Assembly (NCBI GenBank): GCA_014360465.1
Contig: JACIXQ010000017.1
Location: 1 to 37,759, forward strand
Length of the DNA stretch: 37,759 nt
From: a bacterium
Lineage (GTDB): Bacteria > Armatimonadota > JACIXR01
Direction of reading: 5' to 3'
Positions 18,113 to 23,843 of this stretch are shown one piece after another (position 1 is the first letter of the stretch; each line of letters begins with the position of its first letter). The position numbers and the translations under genes were made by a program. Under the pieces are notes generated by a model that saw only the letters and a list, made by a program, of their open reading frames with translations, had not been told where the DNA came from and did not search any database.

Positions 18113-18961
18113 CTATACACCTCCTATTTGAGAGAGGAAATCGGAGAGTGCTTCCTGCCAATTTCTCAGGGGGGTGAAGCCGAAATGTTCCCAAGAAAGG
18201 GAACGGAGAGCAGAATAAAGAGGTCTGCGAGCAGGACTCGGCCATTCAGATGAGGTTATCGGTTTCACGGGGACATCCAAACCGCTCAATCTCAATATCT
18301 CCTGGGCAAACCTATGCCAGGAAACCTCGCCCTGATTGGTTATGTGATAAATGCCATAATAAGGTGAATAGATTAGCTCAGCTATCGCCCTTGCTAAATC
18401 AAGTGTGTAAGTGGGGGAAACCACTTGGTCGGCAACTACTCCAAGGGGCTTGCCCTCCCTCGCCCTTGTCAGGATTGTTGTTACGAAGTTCTTTCCATTA
18501 GCGCCGTAAAGTCCGGCGGTTCTGACGATAAAGAACCGTTGTAAATTCATCAGGACAACTTTCTCTCCACCCAACTTGGATTTGCCATAGACATTGAGGG
18601 GGTTTGGCTCATCTACCTCAATGTAGGGGGCTCCCTTGGCGCCATCAAATACATAGTCGGTGCTTATATATACGAGTGAGGCACCTATACGAGCGCAGGC
18701 AGAAGCAACTGCCCAGGTTCCCACAGTGTTTACAAGATACGCCTTATCAGGTTCCAGCTCACACTGGTCCACATTGGTAAAGGCGGCACAATGGATGACG
18801 ATGTCAGGTTTCAAGGAACAGATGGTTTCCATAACCTTTCTGCTATCGGTTATATCTAACTCCTGTTTGGAGAGGGGTATAACTTCTTCCTTCTCCGATA
18901 TCACCCGCTGGATGTCGGAGGCTAACATTCCTTTTGCACCGGTTATGAGTATTCTCATCAT
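18113..18961 (-). CDS. rfbD: dTDP-4-dehydrorhamnose reductase-like (RmlD)
   Basis: A 282-residue extended short-chain dehydrogenase. The N-terminal nucleotide loop is MRILITGAKGMLASDIQRVI, followed by DITDSRKVMETICSLKPDIV and the CAAFTNVDQCE segment typical of RmlD. The catalytic Tyr-Lys pair is in NVYGKSKLGGEKVV, and STDYVFDG supplies the catalytic Thr region. RmlD makes dTDP-L-rhamnose, a donor for surface polysaccharides. The partner genes rmlA, rmlB and rmlC are not in the window, so another dTDP-hexose is possible. It has tandem ATGs after AGGTAAA. It is the first gene of the long minus-strand run, about 60 bases downstream of a good promoter. Confidence 0.88.
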   Translation of the reverse strand: MMRILITGAKGMLASDIQRVISEKEEVIPLSKQELDITDSRKVMETICSLKPDIVIHCAAFTNVDQCELEPDKAYLVNTVGTWAVASACARIGASLVYISTDYVFDGAKGAPYIEVDEPNPLNVYGKSKLGGEKVVLMNLQRFFIVRTAGLYGANGKNFVTTILTRAREGKPLGVVADQVVSPTYTLDLARAIAELIYSPYYGIYHITNQGEVSWHRFAQEILRLSGLDVPVKPITSSEWPSPARRPLYSALRSLSWEHFGFTPLRNWQEALSDFLSQIGGV

Positions 18962-19007
18962 TTTACCTGTTTGAATAAAAATTGTTTATGGGTTAACAAG
19001 AAAAGAA

Positions 19008-19146
19008 ATTACCCGCTTGATATATTTATATATCGGATATAAATAATTGGCAAATTGTTATGTATCTTGCAGTTTCACGATAAAGGTAAGCGATTATCGG
19101 TAAGTTAACTTCTGATAAACTTAGTAAGCATGCTGATTACCCGCTT
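19008..19146. repeat. Pair of 11-bp direct repeats (ATTACCCGCTT)
   Basis: ATTACCCGCTT is present at 19008-19018 and 19136-19146 in the same orientation, 128 bases apart. The first copy overlaps the expected +1 region of the minus-strand promoter; the second lies about 83 bases beyond the -35 box. This placement suggests a looping operator, but two copies could also be chance in AT-rich DNA. Confidence 0.3.
19025..19053 (-). promoter_or_regulatory. Sigma-70-like promoter for the rfbD-ileS-lspA-lgt run
   Basis: On the minus strand TTGCCA (19048-19053) is separated by 17 bases from TATAAA (19025-19030). The predicted start is near 19018, giving a leader of about 57 bases before the rfbD ATG. 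It is the only clear promoter found upstream of the 19-kb co-oriented gene run. Confidence 0.55.
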
Positions 19147-19324
19147 TTGTAAAGGTTTATCTTGAGAATACCCATTCAGTGAATCAAGTTTTTTACCTAC
19201 TCTGATAACTTCCCCAAACTGAGAAGAAATGAAAACAAAAAGTGAGTATTTACTGAAGGCAGAAAAATCAATTCTGAGAAACCGTATCAGCTGGAAGAAA
19301 TCTTTCTTTTCTCCTTATAGACAT

Positions 19325-20260
19325 CTACCCGACAAACCCCATAAACTCCTCCACCAATTCCCGAAGGGGTGCGCCCTCCATTGGACCCTTCTTGGTCAAG
19401 GATAAGCCAGCAACGATATTAGCGAACTGGAGAAGCTTAGGAAGGGACATACCTTCAAGCATACCGACAGCAAAAGCACCAGCGAAGCAATCCCCTGCTC
19501 CCGTGGGGTCTACAACATCAACTCTAATCGCTGGGCTATGGAACACCCCCTCCTGCGTGAACGCTGTGCACCCTTTCTCACCCTGTTTAAGAACGACCAG
19601 CATCCTCTGGGAAAGGTATTCACAAGCTTTTATCGGCTCATCTAATCCCGTTATCATTGATGCTTCCTCGCTGGAGGGGAGGAAAACATCGCAGATTTCC
19701 ATTATGGGCGCAACAATACGGCGAATCTCCTCCACCGAGAGAAGTTGGGGACGGATGTTTGGGTCAAAGAAAACCTTTCCCCCTTTCGCCTTGACAATTC
19801 TCGCTGATTTAATGCAAGTTTCCCTCATCCTCTCACTTACAGAGAGAGCCGAACCACATATATGGATTATCTCGGTTTTCTCGAAATAACTCTCATCAAT
19901 TTCATCGGGTGATAAAGTATCAGCAGCAGTGTCCTTTAAATGAAAGATAAAATCGCGGGAACCATCATAAGCATATGAGATGAAGGCACACGCTGTCGTT
20001 TTACCCTTCACTATCTTGAGCTTTGAGACATCCACGCCATCCTCTTTGAGACGGTTATAGCAGAGATGCCCAAAGGGGTCATCGCCAACCGCTCCTATGA
20101 ACCCCACATCTCCTCCAAGCCTGGAGGCTGCGTCGGCAAATATCGCTGGAGCACCGGAGGGAAATGGACCGACAAAATCGCCAGGTATCCCTAAAGGAAT
20201 ACCAACTTCCTTCCTCATTATTTCAACGAGAATCTCTCCAATGGAAACTATCCTAACCAT
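19325..20260 (-). CDS. PfkB-family sugar kinase (tagatose-kinase-like)
   Basis: A 311-residue ribokinase-fold kinase. It opens with IVSIGEILVEIM and has VGPFPSGAPAIFADAASRLG, GFIGAVGDDPFGHL, and the C-terminal anion-hole signature VVDPTGAGDCFAGAFAVG with the catalytic Asp in GAGD. The EILVEIM and GPFPSGAPAIF combination recalls the bacterial tagatose kinase subgroup more than fructokinase or 2-keto-3-deoxygluconate kinase, but this is by eye. It phosphorylates a free ketose or keto-acid in the cytosol. The start is the ATG at 20258-20260, only nine bases after the -10 box of its promoter, so the mRNA should be nearly leaderless. It diverges from hldD. Confidence 0.88.
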   Translation of the reverse strand: MVRIVSIGEILVEIMRKEVGIPLGIPGDFVGPFPSGAPAIFADAASRLGGDVGFIGAVGDDPFGHLCYNRLKEDGVDVSKLKIVKGKTTACAFISYAYDGSRDFIFHLKDTAADTLSPDEIDESYFEKTEIIHICGSALSVSERMRETCIKSARIVKAKGGKVFFDPNIRPQLLSVEEIRRIVAPIMEICDVFLPSSEEASMITGLDEPIKACEYLSQRMLVVLKQGEKGCTAFTQEGVFHSPAIRVDVVDPTGAGDCFAGAFAVGMLEGMSLPKLLQFANIVAGLSLTKKGPMEGAPLRELVEEFMGFVG

Positions 20261-20269
20261 AGTGTAAAA

Positions 20270-20298
20270 ATTCTACGATTCCCATTTTCGCTTCGCAA
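20270..20298 (-). promoter_or_regulatory. Promoter of the sugar kinase gene, nearly leaderless
   Basis: On the minus strand TTGCGA (20293-20298), a 17-base spacer and TAGAAT (20270-20275) precede the ATG at 20260 by only nine bases. Transcription would start about three bases before the ATG, leaving no room for a Shine-Dalgarno sequence, and none is seen. Confidence 0.55.
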
Positions 20299-20315
20299 GT
20301 TCTAAATGATATTAC

Positions 20316-20334
20316 CTCTCTCAGGGTGAGAGAG
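20316..20334. promoter_or_regulatory. Palindrome between divergent promoters (candidate operator)
   Basis: CTCTCTCA at 20316-20323 and TGAGAGAG at 20327-20334 form a perfect 8-bp inverted repeat around GGG. It lies upstream of the -35 boxes of both the sugar kinase and hldD promoters, a natural position for a shared regulator. It could also form an RNA hairpin, but neither predicted transcript covers it. Confidence 0.4.
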
Positions 20335-20387
20335 TGGCTAACATAAATTTTGTAAATGGCTGACTAACTTAAAAAGTTATGAAGTGA

Positions 20388-20416
20388 TTGAGAATTTCCA
20401 GTGATGCGATTATAAT
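20388..20416 (+). promoter_or_regulatory. Strong sigma-70-like promoter of hldD, leaderless
   Basis: TTGAGA (20388-20393), a 17-base spacer, and the consensus TATAAT (20411-20416) end seven bases before the ATG at 20424. The expected transcription start falls at or next to the A of that ATG. The TTG used as ORF start in the track is the first triplet of the -35 box. Confidence 0.7.
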
Positions 20417-20423
20417 CATTAGT

Positions 20424-21416
20424 ATGCTTGTGATAACAGGTTCAGCTGGCTTCATCGGTAGCGCCCTTGTCTGGGGTTTTAATAGAAGAGGATTCGATGA
20501 TATACTCATCGTTGATACCCTTGGCAGTAACGAGAAATGGAAAAATCTCCGGAACCTCCGCTTCTCCGACTTTATGGACAAGACGGAGTTCATAGAGCGT
20601 CTGGAGAAGAATGAACTGGATGAAATTGTTGACGATATTATCCATATGGGCGCCTGTTCAGATACTATGGAGAGGGATGCCGATTTTCTCATCCACAATA
20701 ATTATGAATACACGAAGAGAATCGCCCTCTGGTGTCTGAGGAAAGGGAAAAGGCTCATCTATGCATCAAGTGCCGCTACCTATGGCGATGGAAGCCGGGG
20801 CTTCTCCGATGACCATTCACTCCTCCCCTCCCTTAAACCCCTCAATATGTATGCCTATTCAAAACATCTTTTTGACCTCTGGGCTTATAGAAATGGCTAT
20901 CTTGATAAGATGGTGGGGCTCAAATACTTCAATGTCTTCGGTCCCAACGAGTATCATAAAGGTGAGATGCGAAGCCTTGTGCATAAAGCATTTGAACAGG
21001 TGAAGATGGAGGGGAAGATAAAGCTTTTCAAATCATATAAACCTCAATTTGCCCATGGTCAGCAGATGAGGGACTTCCTCTATATCAAAGATGCAGTTGA
21101 TATGACCATTTTCCTCTATGAAAGAAAGGAAGCCAGTGGGATATTTAATGTCGGCAGAGGAGAAGCACGCAGTTTCTACGATTTGGCTGTCGCAGTATTT
21201 AAAGCTCTCGGCAAACCGGAAAATATAGAATTCATTGATATGCCACTGGAGATCAGGGATAAATATCAATACAGGACACAGGCTGACATAAGAAAATTGA
21301 GGCAGCTGGGCTATGATAAGGAGATTACCCCTTTGGAAGAAGCAGTGAGGGAATATATTCAGTATTATCTTCTTCAACCCGACCCTTACCTTGGAAACGA
21401 GAAAGAAAGGAGTTGA
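20424..21416 (+). CDS. hldD: ADP-L-glycero-D-manno-heptose 6-epimerase-like
   Basis: An extended SDR epimerase of about 330 residues. It has MLVITGSAGFIGSALVWGFN at the start, HMGACSDTMERDADFLIHNN, YASSAATYGDGSRGF with the catalytic Ser, and MYAYSKHLFDLW with the Tyr-Lys pair. The central and C-terminal segments KYFNVFGPNEYHKGEMRSLV and FNVGRGEARSF follow the HldD pattern. HldD converts ADP-D,D-heptose to the L,D form used by GT9 heptosyltransferases. I set the start at the ATG, not the TTG at 20388, because that TTG lies in the promoter and the glycine loop follows the ATG directly. No ribosome binding site precedes it, consistent with a leaderless mRNA. Two further genes follow in the same direction. 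Confidence 0.88.
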   Translation: MLVITGSAGFIGSALVWGFNRRGFDDILIVDTLGSNEKWKNLRNLRFSDFMDKTEFIERLEKNELDEIVDDIIHMGACSDTMERDADFLIHNNYEYTKRIALWCLRKGKRLIYASSAATYGDGSRGFSDDHSLLPSLKPLNMYAYSKHLFDLWAYRNGYLDKMVGLKYFNVFGPNEYHKGEMRSLVHKAFEQVKMEGKIKLFKSYKPQFAHGQQMRDFLYIKDAVDMTIFLYERKEASGIFNVGRGEARSFYDLAVAVFKALGKPENIEFIDMPLEIRDKYQYRTQADIRKLRQLGYDKEITPLEEAVREYIQYYLLQPDPYLGNEKERS

Positions 21417-21422
21417 AGGGAT

Positions 21423-22109
21423 ATGTTTTTCTTACTTATGACATACTTTACATCCGTTACCCTCCCTCCGCCGGAAAGCTACACCGCCTATAAGGCTGAG
21501 CGCCCAATAGTCGTTGATGGTGATTTGTCGGAATGGGAAAATGTGCCCTATGTTGAGGTGAACTACGACATAGAGAAGATGAAAAGGGTGGATAATATAA
21601 AAACATTCGCCAGAGTTCTCTGGGATAAGGAGAATCTCTATATCTCCTTTCAATGCAAGGATGATGAGCCCTGGGCGACCATAACCAAGAGGGATGGCTT
21701 CCTCTGGGAAGAGGAAGCGGTGGAGGTTTTCATTGACCCTAAGGGCGATGGTGCGAGATATGTGGAATTGGGAGTTAATCCACTTAACGCAGTTGATGAT
21801 ATATTGATAATAAGAAAACCTAAATATCGTTGGCTCTTAAATTGGAATCTCTTTGATTTGAAGACAGCTGTTAAAAAGAAAAAAGATGGCTGGGATGTAG
21901 AAATTGCCATTCCCTGGTGGAACTTCCTCTCATTTGAAGTTCCACTTCCACCTGTTGAACAAACCTGGCGCATTCAGCTCTGCAGGGTAGAGAGACCCGA
22001 CCATAAGACTCCTATATGGCTCTCCTGGTCTCCTACCTACCAAACCTTCCATAAACCAGAAACATTCGGCAAGGTCTTCTTCTCTTCCCGGCAAGATGCA
22101 CATCCTTAA
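21423..22109 (+). CDS. CBM9-like (carbohydrate-binding family 9-like) protein
   Basis: A 228-residue protein that is nearly all one beta-sandwich domain. It contains RPIVVDGDLSEWENVPYVEV, ARVLWDKENLYISFQCKDDE, WEEEAVEVFIDPKGDGARYV, WDVEIAIPWWNF and WRIQLCRVERPD. This is the pattern of the CBM9-like family often annotated as carbohydrate family 9 binding domain-like. The first 15 residues are hydrophobic but lack a basic n-region, so export is uncertain. It starts six bases after hldD with an AAGGAG/GAAGGG element and overlaps the next gene by 14 bases. Its ligand is unknown. Confidence 0.78.
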   Translation: MFFLLMTYFTSVTLPPPESYTAYKAERPIVVDGDLSEWENVPYVEVNYDIEKMKRVDNIKTFARVLWDKENLYISFQCKDDEPWATITKRDGFLWEEEAVEVFIDPKGDGARYVELGVNPLNAVDDILIIRKPKYRWLLNWNLFDLKTAVKKKKDGWDVEIAIPWWNFLSFEVPLPPVEQTWRIQLCRVERPDHKTPIWLSWSPTYQTFHKPETFGKVFFSSRQDAHP

Positions 22110-22737
22110 GGAAGGACTGAGCATAGGCATTCTCTTGGCCGGGTTGGTCAATTCCATTTACGGCATTCCTTTTGTCGCAGTCTATACCATTACCTCTCAG
22201 AGAAAAAGAAACGGGCTCTATTGGTCCTTCCTATACCTTCTTGGCAATTCCTTAGCCTATATGTTCATAATGCTACTAATCCTCGTTAGAGGGGAGGATT
22301 TGCTTGGCTTTACCTCTAACCTTAAACCCCTTTTCTCCTTTCTCATATCCATTATTTCCCTTTTCATCGCCTTCGTCCTTTTCCTAACCTCCTTTATCTC
22401 CGATAACCGTAACGATTTCCTCGCTTGGTTTTTTTTAGATGTCTTGATAACGGGAGCATTGATTTTTCTTTTGGGCTTCCTTATGGGATTCTATCTTGGT
22501 AAGAATGTTGAGGGGGTAGCTATTTATCTTAAGAGCTTGAGTTCCTCAAGCCTTCTACTTTCGCTTTCCACGATTCTCTTTTGCCTTGGGACATTCGTTT
22601 CCCCTCTCTATATAATAGGCGCCTTCTTTCAGGTTTTCACAATCTATGTAAGCACTGTTGAGGAGAGGAGATTATTCGATCTTCTTTCTTTCCTTCTACT
22701 GGTTATTATTGGTCTTCTCTTCTATTTTCGCCGTTAG
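22096..22737 (+). CDS. Hypothetical polytopic membrane protein
   Basis: A 213-residue, very hydrophobic protein with about six predicted transmembrane segments. The first segment carries GILLAGLVNSIYGIPFVAVY, and the repeated arrangement of three plus three helices is faintly like CcdA/DsbD or TauE-type membrane domains, but the conserved CcdA cysteines are absent. I do not recognise the family. It is coupled to the CBM9-like gene by a 14-base overlap and belongs to the hldD operon. Its stop codon overlaps the stop of the convergent DUF59 gene (22734-22737), so there is no space for a terminator between them. Confidence 0.65.
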   Translation: MHILKEGLSIGILLAGLVNSIYGIPFVAVYTITSQRKRNGLYWSFLYLLGNSLAYMFIMLLILVRGEDLLGFTSNLKPLFSFLISIISLFIAFVLFLTSFISDNRNDFLAWFFLDVLITGALIFLLGFLMGFYLGKNVEGVAIYLKSLSSSSLLLSLSTILFCLGTFVSPLYIIGAFFQVFTIYVSTVEERRLFDLLSFLLLVIIGLLFYFRR

Positions 22738-23036
22738 GTTTGCTCCTTCAGCATCTTATTTATATCGTCCTCCATTATATGCCCACGCAGAGTTACCTCC
22801 ACCTCTTTTATCCCTTCCACGCTTAGCGCCTTTTCCTTGATTTGCTTACCTATGTAAAGGGCAAAGGGAGGGGGACAAAAAGGAGCTGTGAGATGATATG
22901 TAATTGTAGCCTTTTCTCCCTCAACTTTTACCTCATCTATCAATCCAGCCTCAACGATTGGGAAACCGAGCTCGGGGTCAGCTACATCCTTCAAAGCTTC
23001 AAATATTTGCTTCTCCTTCTCGGAAAGGTTTTCCAA
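22734..23036 (-). CDS. MIP18 family (DUF59) protein, probable Fe-S cluster assembly factor
   Basis: A 100-residue DUF59/MIP18 protein. It has VADPELGFPIVEAGLIDEVK with the family D-P-E and I-V-x-x-G-L-I pattern, and LTAPFCPPPFALYIGKQI with the single conserved Cys. Members of this group (SufT, PaaD and relatives) assist assembly or transfer of iron-sulphur clusters in the cytosol. The start is TTG at 23034-23036, strongly supported by AAGGAGGG at optimal distance. It lies 12 bases downstream of rpsF and probably shares its promoter. The client protein is unknown. Confidence 0.88.
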   Translation of the reverse strand: MENLSEKEKQIFEALKDVADPELGFPIVEAGLIDEVKVEGEKATITYHLTAPFCPPPFALYIGKQIKEKALSVEGIKEVEVTLRGHIMEDDINKMLKEQT

Positions 23037-23048
23037 AATTATCCCTCC

Positions 23049-23333
23049 TTATCTCTTGCTTTTTCTTATGATAATATGGCGGAGGATTCCCTCCTGAAGC
23101 TTGAGGAATTGGTCTAATTCCTTAAGGGTATCCCCGGTTGTTCGGAAAAGCATTACTACATAATAACCCTCCGCCTTCTTGTTTATCTTATACGCGAGCT
23201 TCCTTTTCTCCCACTCCTGAACTTCCAGAACCTCTCCTTTTATCTCACCTTTCACCCTTTGGATGAGCTCCTTTCTTTGCTCCTCCTCCAAATCGGGGTC
23301 AATGATGAACATCAACTCGTAAAGGTGTTCCAT
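23049..23333 (-). CDS. rpsF: 30S ribosomal protein S6
   Basis: A small ribosomal protein of about 94 residues matching S6: MEHLYELMFIIDPDL, WEKRKLAYKINKKAEGYYVV, and FLKLQEGILRHIIIRKSKR. S6 pairs with S18 in the platform of the 30S subunit. The ORF track starts at TTG 23345, but the GGGAGG ribosome binding site abuts that TTG; the ATG at 23331-23333 is 12 bases from it and gives the normal S6 N-terminus. The usual partners ssb, rpsR and rplI are absent; the downstream gene is a DUF59 protein. Upstream are a promoter and a leader hairpin that may be an S6:S18 autoregulatory site. Confidence 0.95.
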   Translation of the reverse strand: MEHLYELMFIIDPDLEEEQRKELIQRVKGEIKGEVLEVQEWEKRKLAYKINKKAEGYYVVMLFRTTGDTLKELDQFLKLQEGILRHIIIRKSKR

Positions 23334-23365
23334 ATAATTTATCAACCTCCCTTCGGACTTTATCG

Positions 23366-23386
23366 GCTCCCTCCATAGGAGGGAGC
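23366..23386 (-). promoter_or_regulatory. rpsF leader hairpin, candidate S6:S18 binding element
   Basis: In the rpsF transcript GCTCCCTCC pairs perfectly with GGAGGGAGC across a TAT loop, and CCGA occurs directly around the 3' side of the stem. The rpsF leaders of many bacteria carry an S6:S18 regulatory RNA built of a hairpin with a nearby CCG bulge. The position between promoter and start codon fits; a covariance-model match has not been made. Confidence 0.42.
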
Positions 23387-23405
23387 AGGGATGAACTGAA
23401 AAATA

Positions 23406-23434
23406 ATTTTAAAAACAAAATCAGAATTTGACAA
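23406..23434 (-). promoter_or_regulatory. Promoter of rpsF
   Basis: On the minus strand TTGTCA (23429-23434), 17 bases and TAAAAT (23406-23411) form a good sigma-70-like promoter. The start would be near 23399, giving a 66-base leader that contains the hairpin described separately. Confidence 0.6.
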
Positions 23435-23779
23435 ATATCTCAAGAATTCCATTCAACGAAATATCGGATAAAGCAAATCCTCTAACTACATCCATCTTTA
23501 GAGTCTATCTGAACTAATTGCGATGGCAAAGGAGAATGGCGGAATCACTTTCAGCATAATTCAATTTTTCCGCCTAATAATAAATCAGCCACTCCAAATG
23601 CCTTTCTTCTTTCACCTATTTAAAAATTGTCTTTGATACTCCTATAAGTTCGATTGGAGAGAATATAAAGAAGGGTTGGAGAGATGAAAAAGTTCATATA
23701 TTTATGAAGGATAAACTCTTTGGAAAAGAGAAGTAGGCTATGGTAAAGGAACAATAATGTGGTATACTAAAAATATGGT

Positions 23780-23808
23780 TTTATCCAACAAAGCAGAAAA
23801 TTTATAAT
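23780..23808 (+). promoter_or_regulatory. Possible promoter of the sulfatase-like gene
   Basis: TTTATC (23780-23785), a 17-base spacer and TATAAT (23803-23808) precede the ATG at 23844 by 35 bases. The -10 matches the consensus, the -35 is weak. A second -10-like word (TATACT at 23763) lies upstream. Confidence 0.4.
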
Positions 23809-23843
23809 AGTTGATGAGATATCAGAGAGGAGGTAATTAGCTT

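Larger units (their letters stand above)
18962..19324. other. 363-bp AT-rich intergenic region upstream of the minus-strand operon
   Basis: I see no gene here. The left part carries the promoter of the rfbD-ileS operon (19025-19053, minus strand) and its leader of about 57 bases. An 11-bp sequence, ATTACCCGCTT, occurs twice (19008-19018 and 19136-19146), one copy at the predicted transcription start. The remainder, downstream of the sugar-kinase stop, contains scattered TTATC/GATAA words but no convincing hairpin terminator. Confidence 0.6.
23346..23843. other. 498-bp intergenic region between rpsF and the sulfatase-like gene
   Basis: The left part holds the rpsF leader hairpin (23366-23386) and promoter (23406-23434). 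The right part holds a possible promoter (23780-23808) and the GAGGAGG ribosome binding site of the plus-strand hydrolase gene. Between about 23440 and 23770 I find no gene; a short plus-strand reading (MAKENGGITFSIIQFF, near 23523) looks protein-like but is too short to call and could be a relic. Confidence 0.5.

Noticed and set aside
18962-19324. T-box riboswitch for ileS
   Set aside because: No AGGGTGGNACCGCG-like antiterminator sequence and the predicted leader is only about 57 bases.
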